From: Pratylenchus scribneri
Lineage: Eukaryota > Nematoda > Chromadorea > Rhabditida > Pratylenchidae
Length of the DNA: 64,000 nt
Reading direction: 5' to 3'
Assembly: GCA_030063045.1 (NCBI GenBank)
Contig: JAQSEB010000055.1
Location: 62,001 to 126,000, forward strand
The notes under the pieces are model-generated. The model was given only the letters and a program-made list of their open reading frames with translations. It was not told the origin of the DNA and did no database searches. Shown one piece after another: positions 11,521 through 21,935 of this stretch (position 1 is its first letter; the number at the start of each line of letters is the position of its first letter). The position numbers and the translations under genes were made by a program.

Positions 11521-11666
11521 CTTATTTGTTCAGTTTATTCGGAAAATTAAGATAGTAAATATTTTTATGAGTATAGAAATGTTTTTTTTCAGCTAATTTT
11601 TCATACTTTTAAAATTTATATTAATTTCCATTCGAATATATTTTCAAAGGATTTATTTGGAGTAAA

Positions 11667-13827
11667 ATGAATTTGGATGCCAGCAGCACATGCAAAGATA
11701 TTCATATTTATGGTAAAAATTGAAATTAGGTAGATATAGATAGCAAGAAATTTAATTTTATTAGATGATGATGAAGAAGATGAAGAAAAGGAGGATGAAG
11801 AAGATGAACCCGACTTCATGGATAATTCGGGAAAATGCTGGGAATTTGCCGGCAAAATTTGGAATGAAAAACATTTGAAGGAATGGTGCCAAAACAAAAT
11901 GGGTGGAATGATTATTGGAAAGGAGGAAAAATTGACTCGACAATTCCATTGCCAAATCAAACAATGCCAATTCAAGGCAATTTTTCTGTTGTCATGTTCA
12001 ACCATTTATACACGAAATAAACACAATCATTCAATGGAAAATAAGAAAAATAAACGACGCAAAAAGGAAGAAGAAAAAGTAAGCCATTCAATTTTAATAG
12101 GCCTATTTAAATAAAATAATTTGTATAAAAACCAATGATTTAAAAAATATATTTGAAAAACATTTAAGATAAGTTAATTAGATAATTCCATTTGTTTATG
12201 TCGCATTCTGAATTCTTAGAATGTTACAGATTTTTGAGCTAAATTTGCATTTTATATAATTTATTCTAACATTATAGTACACTATCCTCGATTTTCAGAA
12301 AAATCCACCAACATATTTTTGGCTAATTTGCATTTTATATAATTTATTCTACCATTATAATACACGATTTTCAGAAAAATTCATCATTAGCAGCAAATGG
12401 ACATAATTATTTTCAAGATCGTTTTGGACAATTGTGGATTTTCCATGCCAATGTTGGCAAAAATATATCACCGGACCTATTTCATAGCAAATTTGGCTTT
12501 ACTCATATTCAAAAAAACCAAAAAACTTTAAATCTACATTGCCAAAAAGCAAATCCCGCTGGTGGACGATGCCCATTTTTTGGAATTTATTTGAAATCAA
12601 ATGGATGTTTGTACACAAGAGGACAACATGAACACACAAATCGAAAGGTATTATATGTTAAGAAAAGAATTTAATATTAAATAGTAAAAAATATTATAGA
12701 AAATACCACAAAATGTTGGCGATGATTATGTGGATCATTTTGGCAAAATTTGGAAATTTAACATGGAAATCGACAAAAACATTAAGCATGAAATATTTCT
12801 CAACAAATTTGGCTTTAATAAAACAACGAAAAATGCATCCGGATTGAATTTATATTGTGACAAAAGATGGCCCAATGCACATTGCAAATTTGCCGGTATT
12901 TATTTGCAATCAAATGGATGCTTGTACACAAGAGGAAAACACAATCATGCACATAATGAAAAGGTGGCTAGAATATTCTCTAATTTTTATTTAAAACTCA
13001 CTGCACTAAAGACTTTAATTAATGGAGTTCATAGGTAAAAAGTTAGACTAAAAAAGGAAAAATAGACAAAAGGCATTTTTGTTTTCTTATCCATATCTTT
13101 GGACCAATGATATATTTTTGTTAATAATTTGATATGGATGGTATTTAATTTGCAGAAAAAAACATTGAATTTGCAGAAAATAGTATTGAAAATCCAGAAA
13201 AGTTTATACCAGTTTAGTGGTTTGTCCAAGACCCTCAAACCATATAGCCATTCGATAGGTCTCGTTGAGACGCGTCGATTTGTATATATTTTATCATGGT
13301 TTGATCAAAAATATGGCTATTAAACCACTTGAACCATTTTATAGGACTTGGTTCAAAACCAATTTAACCATGACAAATTATATATCAATCGACGCGGCTT
13401 GACGAGCTCAATTAACTTTTCTGCAATTTTAATTGTTTTTTTTCTGCAAATTAAATATTTCCCATTTATCACATCACATTTGAGGAGGTCTTTTGTTTTT
13501 TTTTTACAAAAATTTGTCAATATTTTATTGTTTCATGATGAACGAGATATTTTTTTTAAGAATCCTAAACCGAATGTTGGTGATGATTATGTGGATTCAC
13601 AGAGAAAAAGGTGGCATTTTCATGCGAAAATCGACAAACAACATGTTCCAATTGAGATATTGCACAATAAATTTGGCTTTACAACAATTCGAGAAACACA
13701 AAAAACTTTGAATTTATATTGTCAAAAGACAATGACCAAAGAAAAAAGATGTCAATTTGCTGGAATTTATGTTAAGGAGAATAGATGTTTATATATTCGA
13801 GGAAAACATGAACACAAAAATAATTGA
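11667..13827 (+). CDS. FLYWCH-like four-domain zinc-binding protein, gene 3 (intact)
   Basis: Exons 11667-11712, 11765-12078, 12375-12647, 12700-12963 and 13561-13827 join in frame into 387 residues. After a short start and an acidic Asp/Glu run (residues 16-32), four modules lie at about 33-102, 133-210, 219-298 and 307-384. Each has a G-K/Q-x-W motif, an N/M-K-F/M-G-F-like core and a zinc motif: C-x4-C-x18-H-x-H in the first, C-x8/9-C-x18-H-x-H in the others. The segment G-I-Y-L-K-S-N-G-C-L-Y-T-R-G is nearly invariant across the family. FLYWCH domains bind DNA in nematode regulators and occur at the N terminus of Mutator-type transposases. No transposase core follows here. Each domain is one symmetrical phase-0 exon, so domains can be gained or lost without frame damage. 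Intron 2 has a second acceptor at 12299 created by a 76-bp tandem duplication. Confidence 0.8.
12223..12374. repeat. 76-bp tandem duplication with a duplicated splice acceptor
   Basis: Two adjacent near-copies in intron 2 of FLYWCH-like gene 3, each ending CGATTTTCAGAAAAAT. Both ends can serve as 3' splice sites. The distal one (exon starting 12375) keeps the frame open. Confidence 0.75.
13120..13450. mobile_element. Foldback MITE in the last intron of FLYWCH-like gene 3
   Basis: Left-arm words TCGTTGAGACGCGTCGAT and ATCATGGTTTGATCA pair with CAATCGACGCGGCTTGACGAG and TTAACCATGACAAATTAT on the right, around a core with AAACCACTTGAACC. The outer parts hold TTTGCAGAAAAAA and TTTTCTGCAAATTAAA. 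The same words recur near 1.5, 33.3, 56.0, 57.1 and 63.9 kb, so this is a dispersed family. No ORF; target duplication not resolved. Confidence 0.7.
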
Positions 13828-14573
13828 AATTAAAAATGCATAAATTTGTTTTTAATGGCCAATTTCGTTTTCTGTATTTTTAAAATATTAATTATAATAA
13901 AATTTCGAATTTAATATATTTTAAGTTTTCTCTTGCCTAGCCCCCGCATGATATTGGCAAAAATGCTCATTTTATAATAAAGTAAAAGCCATTATTTTCA
14001 AAATTCATCAGTCAAAATCCCTCAAAAAAATATTCGATAAAGATGATTTTTTCGGTACTTGGATTTTATAGGTCTCTTTTTTGGTCATAAGGAAAAAATT
14101 GAAGGGTCACCCTCTGTGTTTATCAGTAGGATTAAGTTTAGATTCATTCAGGAATACATGAGAATTAAGATGATATCCCCTCATTGATGAGAATGATCCT
14201 GAATGACAATAATAATAGCTCTAATCCGGATTCTTGCTGCTGATTGCTAGATTAGGATAGATTCAGTTCCAGTTTCAGAAAATCAATACAATTTAAAACC
14301 GGAATTGGGAATTTTTGCTCTTTAAACCTTAAATAGGGGGATGTTTTTAATCCGACACCTTTGTGAAACCAACTATCTCCTATTCTCTTCCTGCTGATGC
14401 CCCATAGGCGGAGAGATCTTCACTTTTCCCCATCTCAACAAAAAGAGGGGAGACTTAAACTCCCTAATTAACATTTTTCCCTAACCCCCAGAGAAAATGG
14501 TGTGATTGAATTAAATGTTGGTGGATGGCATCATAAACAAAATGGGAATAAAGGAATTGTGTTGGTAGGAATT
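13828..14573. other. Intergenic stretch before the transposon block
   Basis: No gene found. AGGATTAAG, GAGAATGATCCTGAATGA and similar words near 14130-14280 suggest a decayed repeat, without clear ends. Confidence 0.45.
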
Positions 14574-15011
14574 AGAGTCCGGAATTTCTGATTTGCCGGG
14601 CCCGATTCCGGGTTTTCATTTTCAAATTTTTCCGGGCCGGGCCCGGTTCCGGGTTTTGTTTTCAAAATTTTGCGGCAAAACCCGGTAAAAAGTGCCGGGT
14701 TCCGGGCCGGGCTGTCAATTTTTAAAAAAGCCTAAAAAACAATTTAAAAGAGGGAAAATTGAAAAAATTTACAAATTTTATGTACAAAACGAATATTGCG
14801 CGTCGAATAAGCTATTGATCAACACAAAACGATGAAAAAAAATTCAGAAAAAAGTAAAGGGTCCCCCTATGGGTCCGACATAAAAATTCAATTAATTTTA
14901 AAATTAATAAAAATGCTTTCAAAAAATATTGAGATTTTTACAATCTATTTGATTAATAATAAATTCAGTTTTGACTGAAAAGCCAGTAATTTAAATGAGT
15001 GGACAGTGGTG

Positions 15012-15464
15012 CAGGCCCGTAACCAGGAAAATTTTTCTGGGGTCACTAAAATTTTTAATTTTTTTTGGTCGCACAGCGAAAATTTTTAGCCTAAAAATGG
15101 CCTCGCATAGAAAAATTTTAGCCTAAAAATGGCCTCGCATAGAAAATTTTTAGCCTAAAAATGGCCTCGCATAGAAAATTTTTAGCCTAAAAATGGCCTA
15201 GCATAGAAAAATTTTAGCCTAAAAATGGCCTCGCATAGAAAAATTTTAGCCTAAAAATGGCCTCGCATAGAAAATTTTTAGCCTAAAAATGGCCTCGCAT
15301 AGAAAAATTTTAGCCTAAAAATGGTCTCGCAAAGAAAAATTTAGGCTAAAAATGGTCTCACAGGGAGAAATTTTACCACAGAAGGGTTCCCTCTTTACTT
15401 TCCTCCATTTTTTCATTTCGTAGGGGTCCTAGGCCCCCTCGGACCCCCACTTGTTACGGGCCTG
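15012..15464. mobile_element. hAT MITE nested inside the larger hAT element
   Basis: Perfect 8-bp target duplication CAGTGGTG at 15004-15011 and 15465-15472. Terminal inverted repeats start CAGGCCCGTAAC, a common hAT end. The interior is mostly a 33-bp minisatellite (words TTTTAGCC, AAAAATGG, CCTCGCATAG; about 8 copies at 15085-15360). No coding capacity. Confidence 0.92.
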
Positions 15465-15472
15465 CAGTGGTG

Positions 15473-15545
15473 GGATTCGAACTTTGCCTCCAAAATTTTG
15501 AGAAAAACATTTACCAACTGAGCAAAGTGAATCCCTTTTTGATAA
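15473..15545 (-). repeat. tRNA-like sequence (SINE head?) inside the hAT element
   Basis: On the minus strand TTGCTCAGTTGG matches the RNA polymerase III A box and AGTTCGAATCC the B box, spaced as in a tRNA. I cannot fold a proper acceptor stem, so it is a tRNA-derived repeat head or pseudo-tRNA, not a working tRNA gene. The nested hAT MITE inserted right at its 3' end. Confidence 0.5.
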
Positions 15546-15897
15546 GGCCCTTCGATTTTGGGCCGATGTGTATTAATAAAATAAAAATAATGTAAAATAA
15601 AATAGTTGGTACTTGATGTACTTCTTAGTTCTTTTTATTGAAGCATTTAAATACAAAATAATAATAATTTCTTAAAAACCCGGCCAAAATCTGCCGGGTC
15701 CGGGCCCGGCCGGGCCCGGTCCAAATTCGCCGGGCCCGATGCCGGGTTTTATTTCCAAAATTTTTCCGGGCCGGGCCCGGATCCGGGCCCGGCCAAAACC
15801 CGGAACCCGGCAAAACCCGGGTTTTTCCCAAAAATGCCGGGTCCGGGCACCGGGCCCGGCAAAACCCGGCCCGGGCCCGGCCCGGCTCCGGACACTA

Positions 15898-16227
15898 GTA
15901 GGAATCCAATTGCTCACATTTATTTGAAAATATTCATTTGTCATCGAATAAACAATTCCTTCTTATCTTAATCTTATACACATTTGCTGCTTGCCCACTT
16001 CTACAATCTACACCGCCCAACCCCAATTCCCATCCCCATTCCCCAGCATCAATTTGCCATTATGCAGTCATCACTACTCTTTTCCTCAAGGGCAAAATAT
16101 TCATTTTTGTCATTTGCTCTAGATGATGAATGACTCATTTTTAAGCAAGTTATTTTAGTAAAATTATTTTTTATGAGTTCATTCAGTTATCTCCAATTAA
16201 AGTATTGGAACTTAACAATGAAATAAC
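15898..16227. other. Noncoding between hAT elements
   Basis: About 330 bp with no supportable gene. It ends at the target site of the next MITE. Confidence 0.45.
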
Positions 16228-16374
16228 TAGAGACCGGCAATTTTTTTTTGCAAGATCCGCGGACAGGATTTTTTTTACCAAATTTTTTGCAGGACCAGAT
16301 CCACGCCTGAGCATAATCCTGCGCTGGATATCCTGCAAATCCTGCGCGGGGATCCTGTCCTGCGCCGGTCTCTA
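16228..16374. mobile_element. 147-bp hAT MITE
   Basis: Perfect 8-bp target duplication GAAATAAC at 16220-16227 and 16375-16382. Terminal inverted repeats TAGAGACCGGC, and sub-terminal words GGACAGGA and TCCTGTCC pair. It is complete, so it can be used to recognise the family elsewhere. Confidence 0.92.
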
Positions 16375-16676
16375 GAAATAACTATCCTGCTGAAGAGTAT
16401 CTATAAACTTTATCCTTTTAAATTTATGAATTCAGACTTAAAAGATTTTATGTCATAATTTTAATTTTTTTTGGCTGATATTTTAATTATTTTGAATTTA
16501 TTTGTCAATTCTATAGAGATACTTGAGGCTTTCGAATGGTATATTGTTTTCATAATTTAACTGTTTTCTTGTTAATCTATGCTAAAAAGGATGGTCCCGT
16601 TTCGAAAATTTTAATTTCAAGATTTTTAACAAATTTCAAATTAAAAAAAATATAATTGAAATTAGTAAAAACAATT

Positions 16677-16928
16677 ATGGCTGACAACAATAATGACAAT
16701 GTGATGGATGGAATTGGAGAAAATGAGGAGAAAGACAATCAAAATGGAGAAGGTTATAAAAATTTATTAAATGCATTTAAAATTCATCATATAATTTTAG
16801 GCACCAAATTCACTGAAGAACAAATGGCGCGCAAAATTAAATGCCTAACTAAGGAGGGTGAAATTGTTGAGGTTATTTTTTCTTTTAAAAATAAAAAAAA
16901 TTGGAGATTATTTTCTCATTATGAGTAA
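16677..16928 (+). CDS. Small hypothetical ORF
   Basis: 83 codons plus stop from ATG at 16677. The first 30 residues are Asn/Asp/Glu-rich (M-A-D-N-N-N-D-N). The rest looks folded (N-L-L-N-A-F-K-I-H-H-I-I-L-G, then E-G-E-I-V-E-V-I-F-S-F). No signal peptide, no family recognised, no obvious splice sites. It stands alone between transposons. It may be a real small gene, one exon of a lost gene, or chance. Confidence 0.3.
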   Translation: MADNNNDNVMDGIGENEEKDNQNGEGYKNLLNAFKIHHIILGTKFTEEQMARKIKCLTKEGEIVEVIFSFKNKKNWRLFSHYE

Positions 16929-17375
16929 ATTTAATAAATACTTATTAATAAGTTTAAAAATTTCATTAAAATAATTTCTCACTTTTCCCCTATAATAATT
17001 TATTCCTATTCCCTTTTTGCAATTTTTAGAAATTTATCAATGAAAAATTCAACTTGGCCTTTTTTAAAAAACTGAAAAATCTTAGAATTGTAAAAACAAT
17101 TAATTTATCAAAAATTTATAAAAGAAAAACCAGCGGGGCAAGCCCGCTGGTTCTTAAGGGGCTGACGGAAGGAATACGTGGGACAGTATAAAGAAAGCGC
17201 TAACGCGCTTTAAAAGATTCCTAGAAGGGTTATATTTCATATTAGAATTCATTCCGCATTTTTCTAATCAAAATTCAACTCGCGCACAACCGGTTTAAAA
17301 ATTTAAACCGGTTTAATTTTCAAAATAAACCCCAAATTCATGATCCCCATCATAGAAAACCTCCAAAAAAATTAT
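16929..17375. other. Noncoding with a strong hairpin
   Basis: A perfect 10-bp stem at 17128-17152 (AACCAGCGGG, loop GCAAG, CCCGCTGGTT) sits in otherwise AT-rich DNA. Another small palindrome, AAGCGCTAACGCGCTT, lies near 17195. These are GC islands in repeat DNA, possibly the body of the SINE-like element that follows. Confidence 0.5.
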
Positions 17376-17465
17376 CTGCCCATGGTGGGATTCGAACCCG
17401 CGACCTCCGTTCAATTCCGCCCCTCTTACCAAATCGGCCATAAAGGAAAAAGTGCCGAGTTGTCA
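17376..17465 (-). repeat. tRNA-like SINE head
   Basis: Minus strand: A box TGGCCGATTTGG and B box GGTTCGAATCC about 30 bp apart, inside GCGGGTTCGAATCCCACC, which nearly forms a T arm. No matching acceptor stem can be drawn, so this is a tRNA-derived SINE rather than a tRNA gene. Its body would run towards lower coordinates. Confidence 0.5.
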
Positions 17466-17803
17466 ATTTTTGCGCACCTCCACAGCCCTGGGCTTTGAGT
17501 TTAGACCCTACAAACCATATATCATTTTGAAGCTAAGACTCTAACTTACCCCCCTCTCTCTAGGTCCAAAACCCAAAAATCAAAAGGAAAAAAGTTTTAC
17601 CTGGGCAAACTGAAAAAGTTCACTTTTTTAAACCGTTTTAAGGCTAATATCTCGAAACCGGTTGGGTGTTTCGAGATGGCTGATTTATTTCAGATGCGCA
17701 ATGGAATTCTGCGACTTTTAAAAAAAAGATCACGAAAATCGGTTGGCTAGAACTTCCAAAACTTGAAAAAATAACGATAAACAGAAAATTTTATATATAT
17801 ATA

Positions 17804-17964
17804 TAACTAGCCCCTGCGGGGCTCTCTTCCCTTGAGATATGTGGATCTGTGCTTGGGACACTTCGTTTTTGGAATCCCTGCGGGATTTCACTGAGTCTAG
17901 CCTATTTTATACAATTTGAGTGGATCGAAGGGAATTGATCTATTCCGCCTGAGCTATCTCCATC
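17804..17964. repeat. Duplicated flank of the hairpin minisatellite (copy 1)
   Basis: The segment starting ACTAGCCCCTGCGGGGCTC and ending in CCGCCTGAGCTATCTCC recurs almost unchanged at 22430-22585. Each copy runs straight into the CTTCGCCCC minisatellite, so flank and array were duplicated as a unit. Confidence 0.9.
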
Positions 17965-18279
17965 TTCGCCCCTTCGGGGCTCAGGGGGGCTTGTTTCCAT
18001 CTTCGCCCCTTCGGGGCTCAGGGGGGTTATTTCCATCTTCGCCCCTTCGGGGCTCAGGGGGGTTATCTCCATCTTCGCCCCTTCGGGGCTCAGGGGGTTA
18101 TTTCCATCTTCGCCCCTTCGGGGCTCAGGGGGTTATTTCCATCTTCGCCCCTTCGGGGCTCAGGGGGGTTATTTCCATCTTCGCCCCTTCGGGGCTCAGG
18201 GGGTTATTTCCATCTTCGCCCCTTCGGGGCTCAGGGGGTTATTTCCATCTTCGCCCCTTCGGGGCTCAGGGGGGTTATT
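17965..18279. repeat. GC-rich hairpin minisatellite, array 1
   Basis: Roughly nine copies of a 35-37-bp unit with the core CTTCGCCCCTTCGGGGCTCA. GCCCC-TTC-GGGGC is a self-complementary hairpin. The array is cut by the retrotransposon that follows and resumes at 21462, so arrays 1 and 2 were one array before the insertion. Long frames across it are products of the repeat. Confidence 0.95.
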
Positions 18280-18284
18280 TCCAT

Positions 18285-18878
18285 TGTCGCGATTTCTCGC
18301 GAATTGCACATTAAAATGTGCAAAATAATAAAATAATTATTATAAAAAAAAATAAATTGTGCTAAAGCTGCAAAATTTGCAGCACAATTTCCCAATCAAT
18401 CACCCAAATCGCTCATTGCCGATTTGGGCAAAAAACTACCCAAAGCCGCCAATTTTGCTCATCATCTTCCTTTACGACCGGCTTTTCCCACCTTTTTTCT
18501 CCTTGGCGCGGCATCAGACAAAAACTCCGAATGACTGCGCTGCTTCTTCCCTTGCTCTTCTCCAATGTGCCTCTTCAGGAAAAAGCAACCATGCCCATGC
18601 ACAAATCCTGCTCGCCCCCTTAGGCCTCGGCAGTTCTGCCCAATTGTGCACAAATTGCTGATGGATCAACCAACCCGGAGGGCCCAAATTATGGCTATAA
18701 ATACCCCCATTGATTCTACCCAAATCAGTCCAAGTCCAAAACCACACACACATTTACCATCAAAATATTGTCAATATTTCATAGGGCAAAAGGAATAAAT
18801 CTATTTATTTGGAGTCAACTAAATATTATCAAAAGCCAATATTTATTGGAATTTATTCGGACTTAACCAATCCGATCA
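18285..18878 (+). repeat. 5' LTR of the BEL/Pao element
   Basis: 594 bp, TGTCGCGATTTCTCGCG at the start. A TATA-like GGCTATAAATACCC near 18690 probably marks the promoter. Against the 3' LTR the only difference I noticed is T/A three bases before the end. Confidence 0.93.
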
Positions 18879-19226
18879 TGTTGGCCCCGACTTCAATTTG
18901 AATGTGCCCTGCCCTATTGTGTGTGCCGCTTTTGGCGTTGCCTTTCCTCTTTTGCCTCCCGAGGATCTGCACAAGGCAGAGTTTATTTGGGAAATAAAAA
19001 TTTAAAAAGATAAATTTAGCTTAAAAAGCTAAATTATTTAAATCAAAGGGAAATTAAACCATCCCTAATAAAAATTTAATAATAATTGTAACATTAAATT
19101 GTTACAATTTAAAAAGGCAAGAAAGGGGAAAAACCAAACGGCATTTGGACTCTGCAATAAACTGTTGTTTATTGTATAAATTGAAAAAGAATTTGAATAA
19201 AATTCTTAATAACCGCTCAAGAAGAA

Positions 19227-20732
19227 GTGAAAAACACTTCGTTAGCCTCAAGCACTGGACAAAACCAGCCTAATATGCATCCAAAGAAGATAAATCTTTG
19301 GGATAAGAACACAAATGAAAGTTCTGTCATATATCCGGCAATTGAAACCGAAAAAGCAAAAGGAAAAAAGCGAAGAAGACCAAAGGCAAAGAAAAAAGAT
19401 GCCAATGCAATCTATAAGCCACAGGGTCCTTGCGCCTTTTGCAATACAAATACCAATCATTGGATCAATGAATGTCCAATTTGTAATATGGTCGACAAAA
19501 GAGTTGCCCGAATACGGGAACTCAAGAAATGCCTCAAATGCCTTGGGGCAGGACATTTCTCTACAAATTGCCATGTTAATTCCTTCAAGTGCGCAAAATG
19601 CCAAGGGAAACACAATAGAGCCCTATTTAGAAGGGACCAAGCAAATCCACAAATTGGAATGCACATTCGTACGGGCACGCCTGATTATACAGAAGAAAAG
19701 AAAATGTGCGCAGAAAGTGCGACAGCCAAATCAGGCGTAAAGGAATTGCTTATATACTTGGTAACGGAAGTATTTAATCCGTCCAAAATTGGCCTGAAAC
19801 AAAAGGCACTAATATTATTCGACAGTGGCAGCCACCGATCATATATTACTAAAGATTTACTAGCCGCATTAGAGCTCAATAGATTATGCTAAGAAAGATT
19901 TCAAATATCTGCCTTCGGCATGAAAAAGGAGTACATGGTCTCCGTCAGAGTTTAATTTGGTTTTCAAACCAATGAGGGCGCAAAGCTGAACCTCTCAGCT
20001 AAGGCTATGGCAACTTTGGTAAACTCGTGCAGAGTTGTACCAATAAATCCGGATGAACAGAAACAATTGAATCAAATCCCACTGCCATTCCGAGGCAAAG
20101 TGGTCAAACCGGATATACTGATCGGAATTGATCAGGGCCAACTATTTGATATTAAAATAGTTACAAAGTTGTCAAGCGGCTTCTTCCTTAGACAATGTAC
20201 TTTGGGACAATTCATTTCCAAAAACAAACAAATGGCAAATTGCTTCTATGCAACACTGCTGGAAGAATCTGAATCAAAAATCAAAGCAGTCAATGACAGT
20301 GATGATATCCCAAATGATCCAGATTATTATTGGCCAGAATCAGAATACGAATATAGCGATGAAAATACTGATTCAAAAGAAAATGAATTGCAAGAATTGC
20401 ATTCATATAAATCAAAAACAATTGGTCTTGTAAACCAAAACAGTCCAGTGCGCAAATCGAAAATACCAGAATCTAAAATTGATTTTGAAAAATCTGACTC
20501 AGATGAAGAACCGATACTCATTATGGCTCTTCATAATTGGACCCAAATTATTAATCCGTCCTTAACTGGTTGGAATATTGAGAATATTGAATTGATTGAA
20601 AATAAATTGGTTAAAGCAGAAATGCATTTCAATTCAAAATCGCAGTTGAATAATGTGAAAGCAATACAATCAAATCTGACTTCAGCTATAAATTTAAATA
20701 TATTTAATTGGAAAAAACGAAAGAGAATCTAG
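19227..20732 (+). pseudogene. BEL/Pao gag zinc-knuckle and protease remnant
   Basis: One frame interrupted by two TAA codons (19890-19892, 19953-19955). The first part has three Cys/His clusters of BEL gag type (C-A-F-C, then K-C-L-K-C-L-G-A-G-H-F, then K-C-A-K-C-Q-G-K-H-N). It is followed by the aspartic protease motif L-F-D-S-G-S-H-R-S-Y-I. The downstream part continues the same protease-like domain (P-D-I-L-I-G-I-D, then C-T-L-G-Q-F-I) and ends in an acidic region with no homology I know. With the stops and no polymerase it cannot support its own movement. Confidence 0.85.
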
Positions 20733-20862
20733 GATTGCATCAAGACTATTATGGAAAAGAAGGAAAACATTACCCGGAATAAACCAAATGTCAAGCGATA
20801 TTTGGCAGCAATGTATGATGATGAGAGCTGGAAGGAACTTCCCCTGGAGTGTTCCCCCCGAG

Positions 20863-21456
20863 TGTCGCGATTTCTCGCGAATTGCACATTAAAATGTGCA
20901 AAATAATAAAATAATTATTATAAAAAAAAATAAATTGTGCTAAAGCTGCAAAATTTGCAGCACAATTTCCCAATCAATCACCCAAATCGCTCATTGCCGA
21001 TTTGGGCAAAAAACTACCCAAAGCCGCCAATTTTGCTCATCATCTTCCTTTACGACCGGCTTTTCCCACCTTTTTTCTCCTTGGCGCGGCATCAGACAAA
21101 AACTCCGAATGACTGCGCTGCTTCTTCCCTTGCTCTTCTCCAATGTGCCTCTTCAGGAAAAAGCAACCATGCCCATGCACAAATCCTGCTCGCCCCCTTA
21201 GGCCTCGGCAGTTCTGCCCAATTGTGCACAAATTGCTGATGGATCAACCAACCCGGAGGGCCCAAATTATGGCTATAAATACCCCCATTGATTCTACCCA
21301 AATCAGTCCAAGTCCAAAACCACACACACATTTACCATCAAAATATTGTCAATATTTCATAGGGCAAAAGGAATAAATCTATTTATTTGGAGTCAACTAA
21401 ATATTATCAAAAGCCAATATTTATTGGAATTTATTCGGACTTAACCAATCCGAACA
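20863..21456 (+). repeat. 3' LTR of the BEL/Pao element
   Basis: 594 bp, same length and nearly the same sequence as the 5' LTR, ending at the TCCAT target duplication. Confidence 0.93.
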
Positions 21457-21461
21457 TCCAT

Positions 21462-21935
21462 CTTCGCCCCTTCGGGGCTCAGGGGGGTTATTTCCATCTT
21501 CGCCCCTTCGGGGCTCAGGGGTGATTGTCTCCATCTTCGCCCCTTCGGGGCTCAGGGGGGTTATCTCCATCTTCGCCCCTTCGGGGCTCAGGGGGGTTAT
21601 TTCCATCTTCGCCCCTTCGGGGCTCAGGGGGTTATCTCCATCTTCGCCCCTTCGGGGCTCAGGGGGGTTATTTCCATCTTCGCCCCTTCGGGGCTCAGGG
21701 GTGATTGTCTCCATCTTCGCCCCTTCGGGGCTCAGGGGGGTTATCTCCATCTTCGCCCCTTCGGGGCTCAGGGGGGCTATCTCCATCTTCGCCCCTTCGG
21801 GGCCCAGGGGGTTATTTCCATCTTCGCCCCTTCGGGGCTCAGGGGGTTATCTCCATCTTCGCCCCTTCGGGGCTCAAGGGGGTTTTTTTCCATCTTCGCC
21901 CCTTCGGGGCTCAATGGGGTGGCCTTCGGCCCTTT
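21462..21935. repeat. GC-rich hairpin minisatellite, array 2
   Basis: About 13 more copies of the CTTCGCCCCTTCGGGGCTCA unit, the continuation of array 1 beyond the retrotransposon. Variant spacers (GTGATTGTCTCCAT) recur at a fixed interval, which shows a higher-order repeat of several units. Confidence 0.95.

Larger units (their letters stand above)
14574..15897. mobile_element. Non-autonomous hAT element with GC-rich ends
   Basis: It is flanked by a perfect 8-bp target duplication, GTAGGAAT, at 14566-14573 and 15898-15905. Termini are TAGAGTCCGGAA (left) and, read inwards, TAGTGTCCGGAG (right), which fit the hAT YARNG start. Sub-terminal regions of about 150 bp (left) and 230 bp (right) are rich in CCGGGCCCGG and pair with each other. 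There is no transposase, so it moved with a hAT enzyme supplied elsewhere. It carries a second hAT element and a tRNA-like segment inside. GC content is far above the surroundings. Confidence 0.9.
18285..21456 (+). mobile_element. BEL/Pao LTR retrotransposon, internally deleted
   Basis: Complete at both ends: two 594-bp LTRs (18285-18878, 20863-21456) that begin TGT and end CA, flanked by the 5-bp target duplication TCCAT (18280-18284, 21457-21461). The interior is only about 1.98 kb. It keeps a gag zinc-finger and protease-like region and has lost reverse transcriptase, RNase H and integrase. The family is identified from the gag knuckles and the D-S-G-S-H-R-S-Y-I protease motif typical of BEL/Pao. 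The LTRs look almost identical, so the insertion is young and must have used enzymes in trans. Confidence 0.93.

Noticed and set aside
15625..15944. Gly/Pro/Arg-rich frames on both strands at the right end of the hAT element
   Set aside because: They translate the CCGGGCCCGG repeats of a non-coding transposon end.
17916..18314. Long repetitive frames (also 21421-21977 and 22530-22861)
   Set aside because: Products of the 35-37-bp CTTCGCCCC minisatellite, whose unit lacks stop codons in some frames.
18359..18798. Frames inside the LTRs (identical set at 20937-21376)
   Set aside because: They occur twice because the LTR occurs twice. No known LTR-encoded protein, and the region is promoter and R-U5-like.
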